Below are positions 51,132 to 61,862 of a DNA stretch of 64,000 nucleotides, piece by piece. The stretch covers positions 1 to 64,000 of the forward strand of contig JAECUM010009475.1 of NCBI GenBank assembly GCA_016617855.1, written 5' to 3'. The first letter of the stretch is position 1. Each line of letters starts with the position of its first letter. A program made the position numbers and the translations under genes. Under the pieces are notes generated by a model. The model searched no databases, was not told the origin of the DNA, and was given only the letters and a program-made list of their open reading frames with translations. The stretch is from Megalonaias nervosa. Taxonomy: Eukaryota > Mollusca > Bivalvia > Unionida > Unionidae.

Positions 51132-53004
51132 CTACGTATTGCCCCATTTTATTGGGGGTGGGTTGTCATGGAATTTGGTTATCGTTATCTAGAGGGTGAT
51201 CGCCTTCGGTGTTATTGTCCGGATCGAGTAAGTATCAATATAAAGTGTGAAACGTATAGGTGGGATAGATAGAGATCTGAGCAGATATATCAAAACAGAA
51301 TGAGACGAGCCCCCGTACATGAAAAAATAACAATTTAATCAATTACAGAAACAACCGTGATAATGCATTACAATAGGAAGATACACTTCTTTTTGAAATA
51401 GATCATTCACCGAATTTCAAAATACAAATATACTTATATAAATAGCCGATCTGTTTTAAATGATAGAATTTGTTCATCATAGAATCGAGTGAACAATCGA
51501 AGTCATTGCCCTGGTATAACTTCATATCCTGATTATTTCCGGTTCATTCCAAATTCACTGTGACTGTTCTCCAACTTTTCTGTGACTGTTCGTGTTGGTT
51601 CTTTCCACTTTTCCCTTCTCCAAACTCTCTATTGTCTCGCCTCTTTCGGCCCTTGAACTTTGTGTGGGTAGGTGGATATGTAAGTACGTGATACGTAGAT
51701 ACTTCGATAGGTCGATACGTGGATCCGTCCTGTAGAGCTATTTCACCTTCCAAAAATAAACAAAGAAGCAACCTAAATCTCCTGTCAGATATCCTACTGG
51801 GAATAGATCATTACTCCCCCTCTCGTTATGTAAGATATAGTTCTATCGGAATTCAAACAGATACCAAAGGCTATCTGGTCAAGTTAAACATGGCAGACCA
51901 TAAACAAACCTAGTTTCATAAGATTAATGTACTTCCTAACGGCTATTTCATCCTGACTCACATTAACATCCCCCCGAGACATCAGTTCCGGTCTCGTCTC
52001 AATTACACAAATGAATGAATAAAATTCATTACATGGCTTAACTACGTTATTTCTAGCGAATACACACATTCAAGTCTCTAGCATATATGAAATCTCACTT
52101 CATGGTTTAACAACGTTAATTTCAGTCAATACGCACTCAAGACTTTATCATACGTGAAATCATCTAAGGTCAGTGAATTCACACGGATTCTCTTAACTCA
52201 TATCAACTAAGGTAAGGCACGAAATTCTTAGATACATATTTTCCTATAACAATCAAGACGAAACATTCATACAATTCGTCAAACTTATATAAAGAATATC
52301 ATTGTACGGATTCATATAGATGAACTCACACAATTGTATTCATATCAAGAAAATTGATCTACGAATCTAAACAAATAAATTCATGCAAATATAAGCAAAT
52401 AATTCAAACAAATCGTTATATTGACATCAATGAATTACATGAGACTGGCGCAAAATATCTTGTGTTTTCAAGCCTCGCTCGCTTCTACCGCCAAAATTGT
52501 GTCCCTTGACTTTCCAGACATCCGATCCCTTGGATAATTATCTTACGAGTGAATTTCTTCTAATTTCGACCTCGGAGTCTCCTCTCCTACCTTCGTTTTC
52601 TCTTGTAGAAAAGTGCAGACTGACTGAACGTTTGTGATGGGATATATTAAAACCAAGAATTTCGTGTGGGAATCACGCCCCTTATCTAGCGTAACCAATC
52701 CGGATTAAATATCTTTCCCGCCTTTAATAACTAGGCGCCAAATTTGTAGTCTGCGTGACCTCTAAATTCCCAAATAACTAATCCTGGACAATTTCAAAAT
52801 CTAACAATTCCGATACAAGATCAATCTGTCTGACGGTTAATAAACGAAAGTTTAATTAAGAATCGTTTCTCTCCTGACACAGCCATTATAAATCTGTGCA
52901 GTATGGTGATTTAAACACGCGCCGGTCCCCATAAATCTAATTAATCGTTCACCTGCCCAAATTAATGTGCTCTTCATAGATCGACAGAAATTTGCACCCT
53001 TACA
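51130..53004 (-). repeat. 3' LTR (1,875 bp)
   Basis: In element sense it begins TGTAAGGGTGCAAATTTC and ends CAATACGTAGCA, giving TG...CA termini. It is matched over 1.84 kb by 57929-59769. The 75- and 64-residue ORFs that appear in both LTRs are identical because the LTRs are, and they are not supported as genes. Confidence 0.93.
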
Positions 53005-53008
53005 TAAG

Positions 53009-53024
53009 CCTCCCCCCCCCCCTT
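53009..53024 (-). other. Polypurine tract
   Basis: On the minus strand AAAGGGGGGGGGGGAGG lies just upstream of the 3' LTR, the usual position for plus-strand priming in LTR elements. Confidence 0.85.
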
Positions 53025-53083
53025 TGAAGAGTAAAATCAGGAATTTTTACTCTCCAAATTTTTGGAGATCTAATCTGATTCAC

Positions 53084-53551
53084 TTACACATCCTCAGGTG
53101 AACCCTTCACCTCAGACGTCCCTAGTCTACTTAAGCAATCAGCCCCTACATTCTCGTTGCCCTTAATATACCGTACCTGGACTTGGTACTGCTGTAGAAA
53201 TAATGACCATCTCATTAATCGTCCATTGGTCAGCTTAGCTTGAGCTAAATAGGCGAGTGGTTAGTGGTCAGTTTCTAAAATAAATTTTCGTCCATACAGG
53301 TAACGTTGGAATTTAGATATCCCAAAGATAATTGCCAAGCATTCTTTCTCAGTGACTGAATAATTGCGTTCTGCAGTTGACAATTTCCTGCAACTGTAGG
53401 CAACTGGGAATAAGCTTCCATCATGCCCTTGTAATAACACTGCCCCTAAACCTTTATCACAAGCGTCAGTACGTAAGACAAAGTCTCGTGTCACATCAGG
53501 CAATTTCACTACTGCGTCTGACGTCAGTCTGTCCTTCAACGTCTGAAATGC
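53084..53551 (-). pseudogene. RNase H domain of pol (two stops)
   Basis: It follows RT in the same frame after a TGA at 53552-53554. Segments seen: LRTDACDKGLGAVLLQ (catalytic Asp at about 53465-53467), SVTEKECLAI (Glu at about 53342-53344), ILETDH (Asp at 53267-53269), then TAA at 53261-53263 where the family has a residue before PL. The frame continues open through RLMRWSLFLQQYQVQVRYIK and NVGADCLSRL to the pol terminator TAA at 53084-53086. The domain is complete in length, but translation would stop within it. It degrades the RNA strand of the RNA-DNA hybrid in this family. Confidence 0.9.
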
Positions 53552-54613
53552 TCATTCACATGCGTCTGTCCATATAACTCTCGTCGGAGCTTTTTTCCGA
53601 GTCAAGTCAGTCAATGGGCTTGCAATAGCGCTGAAGTTAGCAACATAGCGACGATAATATCCTGCCAGTTCCAAGAAAAATCGAACTTCCGTCTTAGTGG
53701 TCAGTCGTACTGCGTCCCTAAGTTGGTCTACCTTTGAACTATCTGGTGTTAACGTGTCTTCGCTGAGGGTATGACCTAGGTAGGTTAGTTTTCTAAACCC
53801 TACATGGCATTTAGATGGTCGTGCGGTCAATCCCATTTGTCGAAGTCGCTCTAAAACGTCTTTCAGCAAAATGATATGATCGTCCCAAGTCGCTGCCGCT
53901 AAAAGTAAATCGGCCATGAAGTTTGAAACTCCAGTCCCCCTTAACGGTTCAAGTAATTTTCGCAACATACGCGTGAAGAGACTCGGCGCATTCTGGATCC
54001 CGAATGGTATGACTACCCACTGGTAGGTCCCATCTGGAGTTGCGAAGGCAAGTATTGCTCTGTCTTCATCCCGAACTGGAATTTGCCAGTATCCCTTGGA
54101 CAGATCGATTTTCGAAAAATACTTCGCGTTGGTCACCCCGGCAAATATGGACTCAGGATCAGGTAACAGTTCTACCTGGAATTCCGTGATCCTGTTTAAC
54201 TTCCTGTAATCGACGCAAAATCTGTGTGTACCGTCTTTCTTCTTTACCAACACAACAGGAGAGCTATGCGCCGACTCAGCTGGTTCTATAACTCCCAAGT
54301 CTATCGTAGCTTGAATTTCATTTCGGACAATTTCTAATTTCGCATAGGGTAACGGATATGGTTTCAACTTCACCGGCTTCTCATCCAGTAGCTTTAGGGT
54401 GAACTCCTCCAACTCTGTCTTGCCAGGTCGTTCTGTCAAGACGCTTACGTAGTCTTGGAGTAACAACTCCACTTCCTTACGTTGCTCTGACGTTAACGTC
54501 CCGTCAAGGACAACGTCAACGTAGGTTTCTTCCGTCGTCAGAGGATAACTAGGGAGTACTTCCGCCTCTCCTCCGTTGTCGTCGGGTTCTTCCGTCACCA
54601 CTGTAGCAAACAC
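53552..54613 (-). pseudogene. Reverse transcriptase domain of pol, active site mutated
   Basis: Residue numbers are for the 353-codon open segment. KPYPLPYAKLEIVRNEI (84-100) and LGVIEPAESAHSSPVVLVKK (106-125) are followed by RFCVDYRKLN (131-140), FSKIDLSKGYWQI (166-178, first catalytic Asp at 170) and FGIQNAPSLF (204-213). The box that is normally Y/F-x-DD reads FMAD at 232-235 (53909-53920), so one of the paired aspartates is Ala. YLGHTLSEDTLTPDSSKVDQ and LAGYYRRYVANFSAIASPL follow. The segment ends at a TGA at 53552. The link to integrase upstream is in frame, interrupted by a TAA at 54665-54667. Confidence 0.93.
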
Positions 54614-55830
54614 GAACTCTGTGTGTGTCTCTCTTTCACGGTAACGTTTCAGGAGATTTACGTGTTACAGCTTCTCCTTGTCTCCTACCCGGATACGGTA
54701 GTTCTGCCCACCCTTTTTCTCCGTTACCACGAATGGTCCCCTCCATGAGATTTGAAGTTTGTTGTGCTCTAACGGCAGCAACAACACCTTGTCACCCACC
54801 TCGAAGTGACGTTCCTTCGTCCTTTTATTGTAATATTTGGCTTGACACCCCCGTGTGTCGCAGAGACTCTACTGAGCCAATTTAGAAACCTCTTCCAACT
54901 TGTTGCGGAGATCAACAACATATTGGTATGTTGTTCGCACTCCCTCGGATACTTGTTCGTCCGTCCATATCTGTTTTAATACAGCCATGGGTCCCCTGAC
55001 TGTCCTCCCATAGACTAATTCAAAAGGTGAAAAACCCAAACTAGCCTGTGGCACTTCTCGATACGCAAAAAGTATCGCGGAAAGGTATCGATCCCAATTC
55101 CTGGGTCGACCTTCACAGAGCTTCTTCAGAGCCTGTTTCAGTGTTCCATTGAAACGCTCCACAAAACCATTGCACTGCGGGTGATACGGGGTAGTTGTCA
55201 GGTGTCTAATGGACAGTAACATATTTACCTCTTCCATCACCTGGCTCACAAACTGCGTCTCCAGGTCAGTTAGTATCTCCTCAGGGACACCAACTCTCGA
55301 CCAAACTCCTAACAAGGCCTCAGCCACTGTGACTGAGTCAATGGTTTTCAAGGCCACGGCCTCCGGGTACCGGGTGGAGTAATGTACTATCGTTAGTATA
55401 TAACGATTTCTGCTTTCTGCCGCCGGCTTTATCGGACCTACTAGGTCCATCGCCACCCTCAAGAAAGGTTCATCAATCAGTGGGATGGTTCCTAGTGGCA
55501 CTGGGCGATGGGAGGTCTTAGGTGCCACCCGCTGACACATGTCACACGACAAACAGATCCTCCGAACATCCCCATACACACCTGGCCAGTAGAATTCCCT
55601 CACTAACCTCTCTCTGGTCTTCGCCACGCCGATGTGGCTTGCAAGTAGACCCTCATGTGCCAACGTAAGCACTTCTGCTCGCTTCGCCATGGGTACAAAA
55701 TACCGCATTTCGTCGCGAAGTTTACCTCGCCGTCTGGCAATTTCCGTATGGACCCATCGTTTGCGTACCTGCGTGCCTTGTTGAGAGACAAATCTTCCTC
55801 TTGAAGTTTCCTCAACTCGCCAGGTAGCAA
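54614..55830 (-). pseudogene. Integrase domain of pol, located upstream of RT
   Basis: N-terminal residues LPGELRKLQEEDLSLNKARR are still in the gag-PR frame. A frameshift at about 55715 moves the rest into the RT frame. The HHCC zinc site is His18 and His25, Cys55 and Cys58 of the 279-codon segment 55708-54869. The catalytic core has Asp88 (MDLVGP), Asp148 (LTDLETQF) and Glu184 (VERFNGTLK), a D-D35E spacing. A TAG at 54869-54871 interrupts it, and the frame then continues through EVGDKVLLLP and WRGPF (54731-54745, the C-terminal GPF region) to a TAA at 54665-54667 and HVNLLKRY. The usual TD(R/N)GTQF has become TDLETQF. It is non-functional as it stands. Confidence 0.92.
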
Positions 55831-55917
55831 ATTGTCTATGGGCGAAGTCGTGGGTCTTAGCGGATTTGACGTTGACCTTTGCTTCATAGCCCTCGTCTCA
55901 ACGGACCCCACGTGTAC

Positions 55918-56226
55918 GGGTGTACCCGTCATAGGGTTATGCTGCGGCAACACATACATACACCCTAATATTACGTCATGAGACAGTCCCGACAAACACG
56001 CTGCTTGAATTCGCCCCTTTACATACGGCGAATCAAGATCAATGTTAACGACCGGGAGCGAATCTTTCGTCCAGTTAGTAAACTGGACTTGAACCGTCTC
56101 GCCTGTGTAATCTCCAGGCTTGACATATCTACTATCTACCAAGGCTGGATAACTACAGCCCGTATCAAACAGTACGGTTGCCCTCTCACCATTAACCGTA
56201 GCTACCGCTGTGTTAGTCAACTCCAT
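55918..56226 (-). pseudogene. Retropepsin (protease) domain
   Basis: ATVLFDTGCSYPALVDS contains the aspartic-protease DTG (56158-56166). SHDVILGCMYVLP, 60 residues later, matches the hydrophobic-ILG segment that ends retropepsins. It is in one frame with the second half of gag and with no break of its own, but it lies downstream of the gag stop at 56704. It would process Gag-Pol in an intact element. Confidence 0.88.
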
Positions 56227-57367
56227 TGTTTTCTGTTCCTTAACAGTATTCGTAGTTACCGAATTAATCGTTGTCGGATGATATTTCCTACAATCCTTAA
56301 CGACATGGCCTGGTCTGTTGCAGCCGTAACTCTCCGGCTCACCTTTCCTCCCTGTAGTATCCTTCTCTGACCCCTGAGTCTTCCCCAACTCACGGAAATG
56401 TTCTCGGCTGGGATTTCCGGCCCCTGGCCTCCCACCATTTTGACCATTCCGTCTTTGGGGTACCACCTCAGTGGTCTTTCTATGCGCACCGATGCCAGGT
56501 CGGTCCCTGCCACCCCAGGTGGTTGGACGCGAGTGCGCGCTCTCATAGCGCTTGGCTATCACGCTTATATCATCCAAGGTTGAGAATTCACGCTCCGCTA
56601 GGAACGCGAGGAAGTCTTTTAGGTATGTACTTAAGACATGCTCTTTCAAAATTTCCTCGCGTATGCCTTCATACGTTAGCGCGGTTCCGGCCATTTCATC
56701 CATTTATAAAAAAATCACGCGTACGCGATTATGGAATTGCGCGTGCGTTTCGGTAGCTCTTTTCGACGATCCTCTAAAGAGTTTCCGAAACGTTTCCGCC
56801 GACAGCTCATAGTGCCGTAGTAGCGCTTTCTTCAAAGCGTCGTAGTTGTCGTCGTAGTCGTCTACCTCGTTCTGCGTCATGTTATGGTAGACGCTTTTCG
56901 CGGCTCCCTGTAAGAATGCCGAAACATTGATAGTCCACCGGTCTTTGGGTAGCTGATGAACCAGTGCCAGCTTTTTGAACTGCGTCAAAAAGTTGTCAAT
57001 GATCTCGTCCTTGTTGTTGAACATGGGCATGGTGATCTGTATTGGTCGTCTGTCTTCAGATCGCCTACTTGTGTTCGCCAATGTTCGTTCAGGTCTTCAC
57101 CCCTTCTGGACTCTGCTTCGATCCTCAGTCTCTCCACGACTAATATATGTTCGCTTTCTCTAGCCTTGTCTTCGGCCTGCAATTTGGCTAGTTCGAGCTT
57201 TCGTTCCCGCTCAGCTACCGCTACCTGTCTGTCTTTATCTCGTTCGCGCTCAGCTCCCTGTTGCTCCTTGTCTTCTTTAACACTCCGCTCAACAAATTCA
57301 GCTAACTGGGCCCTTCGTCCTTACCAATCGATTTGAATTCTCTAACTAATTGTCTGTCTGTCGCCAT
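56227..57367 (-). pseudogene. Gag: coiled coil, capsid-like domain, zinc knuckle; broken
   Basis: The most upstream plausible start is ATG at 57367-57365. About 16 codons in, the frame shifts (57312-57325) into a Glu/Arg/Lys-rich coiled coil (QLAEFVERS to RRGEDLNEHWR). It shifts again near 57050-57085 into MPMFNNKDEIIDNFLTQFKK and the capsid-like part (FLQGAAKSVYHNM, ETFRKLFRG). A TAA at 56704-56706 then interrupts the same frame. It resumes with TYEGIREEILKEHVLSTY and ALKE-like helices (YLKDFLAFLAERE) and a basic Gly/Arg-rich linker. The knuckle is SYGCNRPGHVVKDC, with the first Cys of the CCHC replaced by Ser (56329-56331). Confidence 0.85.
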
Positions 57368-57906
57368 CCTGGTCTACTTGTACGGTGACATAAGAATTAA
57401 GTTCTTTACCTACACTCAATTTTTACTGCCCTACCCGAAAATTGCCCACACGTATTTATCTTACTTCTAGTATGGCCCTACGAAATTAAACCAGACTACT
57501 CCTTGTACCAACAATCAATAAACGGGCAGTACACCGCTGGAATGTCTTCCCAAATTAAGCGTAACGCTTACACACTAAACAAGGCGTAATTTACTACTGC
57601 GGGGTTGACCTAAATATCTCTTCTTCCAAGAGAATACTAAGGTAATTCTTCACTTTCACTACACAAATTTAGAATACGACCCGAACAGCAAGGAACCTGC
57701 CTCAATCTCTTACAATAGTTTCATCACAATATGATAGAATGGCAAGAAAATTACATGCACAGAATATATATATAAAAAAATCAGCAGACAATGATTCGAT
57801 TCACTCTGATCGCTATTTCTTGAAAAGTGCTATTGAAATTATCAATGTTTAGATACTTATTCTGTTCTATATTTGCTCAGATTCTTTACTCGAATAAAAT
57901 GTTCTG
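57368..57906 (-). other. 5' leader of the retrotransposon
   Basis: Non-coding sequence between the primer-binding site and the gag start. No open frame of note is present. Confidence 0.7.
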
Positions 57907-57925
57907 ATCCCTAGACGAGCGCCCA
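57907..57925 (-). other. Primer-binding site, tRNA-Pro-like
   Basis: On the minus strand TGGGCGCTCGTCTAGGGAT starts 3 nt inside the 5' LTR. It resembles the well-known tRNA-Pro binding site of gammaretroviruses (TGGGGGCTCGTCCGGGAT), with one substitution near the 5' end and a small change in the second half. Confidence 0.75.
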
Positions 57926-57928
57926 CTT
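57926..57928 (-). other. Spacer between 5' LTR and primer-binding site
   Basis: A 3-nt gap, typical for this class. Confidence 0.6.
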
Positions 57929-59769
57929 TGCTACGTATTGCCCCACTTTGTTGGGGGTGGGTTGTCGTGGAATTTGGTTATCGTTATCTAGAGGGTGATC
58001 GCCTTCGGTGTTATTGCCCGGATCGAGTAAATAACAATATAAAGTGTGAAACTTATAGGTGGGATAGATAGAGATCTGAGCAGATATATCAAAACAGAAT
58101 GAGACGAGCCCCCGTACATGAAAAAATAACAATTTAATCAATTACAGAAACAACCGTGATAATGCATTACAATAGGAAGATACATTTCTTTTTTTTAAAA
58201 AATCATTCAAAACACAAATATACTTATATAAATAGCCGATCTGTTTTAAATGATAGAATTAGTTCATCATAGAATCGAGTGGACAATCGAAGTCATTGCC
58301 CTGGTATAACTTCATTTCCTGATTACTTCCGGTTCATTCCAAATTCACTGTGACTGTTCTCCAACTTTTCTGTGACTGTTCGTGTTGGTTCTTTCCACTT
58401 TTCCCTTCTCCAAACTCTCTATTGTCTCGCCTCTTTCGGCCCTTGAACTTTGTGTGGGTAGGTGGATATGTAAGTACGTGATACGTAGATACTTCGATAG
58501 GTCGATACGTGGATCCGTCCTGTAGAGCTATTTCACCTTCCAAAAATAAACAAAGAAGCAACCTAAATCTCCTGTCAGATATCCTACTGGGAATAGATCA
58601 TTACTCCCCTTCTCGTTATGTAAGATATAGTTCCATCGGAATTCAAACAGATACCAAAGGCTATCTGGTCAAGTTAAACATGGCAGACCATAAACAAACC
58701 TAGTTTCATAAGATTAATGTACTTCCTAACGGCTATTTCATCCTGACTCACATTAACATCCCCCCGAGACATCAGTTCCGGTCTCGTCTCAATTACACAA
58801 ATGAATGAATGAAATTCATTACATGGCTTAACTACGTTATTTCTAGCGAATACACACATTCAAGTCTCTAGCATATATGAAATCTCACTTCATGGTTTAA
58901 CAACGTTAATTTCAGTCAATACGCACTCAAGACTTTATCATACGTGAAATCATCTAAGGTCAGTGAATCACACGGATTCTCTTAACTCATATCAACTAAG
59001 GTAAGGCACGAAATTCTTAGATACATATTTTCCTATAACAATCAAGACGATACATTCAAACAATTCGTCAAACTTATATAAAGAATATCATTGTACGGAT
59101 TCATATAGATGAACGCACACAATTGTATTCATATCAAGAAAATTGATCTACGAATCTAAACAAATAAATTCATGCAAATATAAGCAAATAAATCAAACAA
59201 ATCGTTATATTGATATCAATGAATTATATGAGACTGGCGCAAAATACCTTGTGTTTTCAAGCTTCGCTCGCTTTTACCGCCAAAATTGTGTCCCTTGACT
59301 TTCCAGACATCCGATCCCTTGGATAATTATCTTACGAGTGAATTTCTTCTAATTTCGACCTCGGAGTCTCCTCTCCTACCTTCGTTTTCTCTTGTAGAAA
59401 AGTGCAGACTGACTGAACGTTTGTGATGGGATATATTAAAACCAAGGATTTCGTGTGGGAATCACGCCCCTTATCTAGCGTAACCAATCCGGATTAAATA
59501 TCTTTCCCGCCTTTAATAACTAGGTGCCAAATTTGTAGTCTGCGTGACCTCTAAATTCCCAAATAACTAATCCTGGACAATTTCAAAATCTAACAATTCC
59601 GATACAAGATCAATCTGTCTGACGGTTAATAAACGAAAGTTTAATTAAGAATCGTTTCTCTCCTGACACAGCCATTATAAATCTGTGCAGTATGGTGATT
59701 TAAACACGCGCCGGTCCCCATAAATCTAATTAATCGTTCACCTGCTCAAATTAATGTGTTCTTCATAGA
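57929..59769 (-). repeat. 5' LTR (1,841 bp, outer 24 bp missing)
   Basis: Aligns end to end with 51130-52980 of the 3' LTR. Similarity stops at CTTCATAGA (59761-59769), whereas the 3' LTR continues for 24 more bases to its TG terminus. A short block near 58195-58215 differs by a deletion of about 10 bp. Confidence 0.93.
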
Positions 59770-60266
59770 ACTATTGAACTATTTATCTATTTATAAATCG
59801 TTTCTCTGTACAATAAGGTTAATTTGGCAGCTTATGGAGATGGGGAAAGACATCGGAGGTGGGTGGGATGGGGTGATTAATATTTTGCTCTCTGGGAGAT
59901 GAAGGCAAAATTAAGATGTGAGTACACAAACTGTTAGTTTCTCACATTCTTTGTCGATGTGAATTCTGTAGCCAGTGTTTGTTTTCTTTACTTTTCGCAT
60001 TCTTAAGGAAGGTGGCAGTGGAGGATTTTGATGATATTATTGGAAACCCCTATTTTTGCTGTAGAGCAAATACAGCTATTACTGAAAAAAAAACCTGGGA
60101 AAATGGCCTTCTTAAAAACAACCCCTTAGAAACAAATCATTGGTCTGTTCCTGCGGTTTGATGGTTCCTTTTTTTATAGCTATCATGAAACCATCAATAA
60201 AATAACTTCTCAAATGAAAGTTTACCCGTTTTTATATTGTAAATAAAAATTATTATGCACTTTTCC
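59770..60266. other. Unassigned sequence flanking the retrotransposon
   Basis: No gene or repeat recognised. The 60-residue ORF at 59979-60161 has no motif. Confidence 0.5.
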
Positions 60267-60783
60267 TTGTCTCACCATCTTCGCCAGCCAAGGTTCCGAT
60301 AACGCTGTCTACACCTTGGCATATCGAGCAGATATTTCTTTGCTTCTGGTCTGTGAATTTCACTGGATGCAGAGGCAAGCCACCGCACGTAATCAAAATT
60401 AAGTTGTTCAAGTCTGAACACTGTTCCTACGTGATCGAGAGAAGGGGAGCACACCACTTGAATGGACTGATAAATAAGTAATTTTCCAGTGCCGGTCCTT
60501 GTTTGTACAAATACCTTTCGCTCAAATTCACCTGTAATGGCTTCCCTCTGGTTCATAGACATACTTTCGATGTTAAACTTACAAAGTGTCCTTTTTAGGT
60601 CAATTGCAACCACCGTTTTCGGCCGATGTACAATGAACCACGCTATTAGTTGGCATTGTATACTAAAGGAGGCAACATGATATCGAATAGATGTCGCTAG
60701 GACAAAGCACCAATATAGCTGTTCGCTCCGCTAAGGTGTAGATAGGGTTTTCGGAACCTTGGCTAGCGATGATTTTGTCTCAC
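60267..60783 (-). mobile_element. Inverted-repeat element with RecQ-helicase-like fragment, copy 3 (9-bp TSD)
   Basis: The body is 60276-60774 (499 bp), flanked by perfect TTGTCTCAC repeats (60267-60275, 60775-60783). Ends share CATCTTCGCCAGCCAAGG and CTACACCTTGGC with the copies at 5 and 27 kb. On the minus strand a 113-codon frame (60613-60272) includes DLKRTLCKFNIES, NQREAITGEFERKVFVQ, TRTGTGKLLIYQSIQVV and CSPSLDHVGTVF. This resembles motifs 0, I and the start of Ia of RecQ helicases, and then runs into non-helicase sequence and the terminal repeat. This copy keeps the longest open fragment. No transposase is present. Confidence 0.87.
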
Positions 60784-61370
60784 GTGCTTAACTCCTGATG
60801 AATCAGACGGTCAAAAACAATTCAGTTGCGGTGAACTGATGTGCATTTGTTAAAAATGGTAATGACATTAAACAGTCATCGTAAACATTTCATAAATGTA
60901 AGAAGTTAAGGCTAATTCAATCCTGGTTGATCCATCAATAGTTGAAATGCATTAGGTACTCTGGTTCTAAACAATATATTAAGATTTAAAACATTTATCA
61001 ATGGTAAACATCATGGTAGTCAAGGAATTCCGCTATTAAACCCATCTGCTGCGTGTACACACGAAGTAAGTTATAAACGGACGATTTATACGAGGCTCTG
61101 CACACTGTCATTCATTATGTAACGTGCATAATGGCACATGGATTTCTTTTGCGTTCCGGTTAATTTTCAGGTAAGATCCAGATGATGATTTATTCATGGT
61201 GAATCACACCCGTAGGAGTGGTTCGTGTTAAATAGTTCTGCATGACATAAATACGTAGTTTGAAGGCAGTATGAAAGTGTATGCGTGCGTAAAGAATATG
61301 ACTTTTGTACATACGTACCAGCAATTATATTTTCTCATATTATCTGTTCCTCTTTAAATTAATGCAAAAT
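60784..61370. other. Unassigned sequence
   Basis: Nothing recognisable. Confidence 0.5.
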
Positions 61371-61525
61371 ATCCAGCTTTGACTTGTATGACGAAATTAG
61401 TTTATTTATTTCTTTACTTATTTATTTATTTCTCCTTTTTAAATCTATACACAGTTCAAAGTATCCAGCTTTGACTTATATGACGAAATAAGTTTTATTT
61501 ATTTGTTTATTTATTTAAGACTGTA
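61365..61525. repeat. Diverged tandem duplication, about 90 bp
   Basis: ATCCAGCTTTGACTTGTATG followed by a TTTATTTATT-rich tract occurs twice, at about 61370 and 61463. Confidence 0.85.
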
Positions 61526-61611
61526 ACAGTCGCAAAAATGTGACGATCATAAATAAATCAGTCTTTTTCTGCAATGTAAACTTTTCCAAAGTGCCTAGAT
61601 ATGATGAACCT

Positions 61612-61862
61612 AGGGGCCCGGGTGTCCGAGTGGTCTAAAGCGCTGGCCTTTACCGATCATTACCATCTCACCTCTGTCTGGGTGGGTTAGGTTCCCGGGC
61701 TCAGCCAATGTGGGTATGTGAGAAAGCTGCCAGTAGCTTCCCGTGTGTCGGTGCTTCTTACCAGGTTTTCTCGGGTTCTTTCTCCACCGGTTATAATGGA
61801 CAATATGTATATAGCCTATCTTGTGCTGAGAAATGGCGTTAAACCTAAAACAACAACAATAA
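61612..61862 (+). mobile_element. SINE family 2, full length
   Basis: The head CCCGGGTGTCCGAGTGGTCT and CATTACCATCTCACCTCTGT resembles a Ser/Leu-type tRNA with its long variable region, followed by GGTTAGGTTCCCGGG. The body has GCCAGTAGCTTCCCGTGTGT and TATAGCCTATCTTGTGCTGA, and the tail is GGCGTTAAACC plus (AAC)n. It is the sense-strand counterpart of 48807-49050. A TSD is not evident. Confidence 0.87.

Larger units (their letters stand above)
51130..59769 (-). mobile_element. Gmr1-type Ty3/gypsy LTR retrotransposon, near full length, defective
   Basis: An 8.64-kb element on the minus strand: 5' LTR (57929-59769), tRNA-Pro-like primer-binding site, gag, protease, integrase, reverse transcriptase, RNase H, polypurine tract, 3' LTR (51130-53004). 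Domain identities place it in Ty3/gypsy, but integrase comes before RT, as in Gmr1-like elements. I count five in-frame stops and three frameshifts, plus a mutated RT catalytic motif, so the copy cannot make a working Gag-Pol. Both LTRs differ at about 30 visible substitutions plus one small indel cluster over 1.84 kb (about 2%), suggesting recent insertion. The 5' LTR lacks its outermost 24 bp and no TSD is seen. Confidence 0.93.

Noticed and set aside
51544..51771. 75-codon ORF, identical to one at 58334-58561
   Set aside because: Identity is explained by the two LTRs; no independent evidence for a gene in the LTR.
53377..53577. Plus-strand ORFs over the retrotransposon (53.4, 54.6, 56.0, 56.5, 57.0 kb)
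   Set aside because: Antisense shadows of gag-pol.
55603..55715. Last 30 codons of the gag-protease frame
   Set aside because: Out of frame relative to integrase after a frameshift; not real protein.
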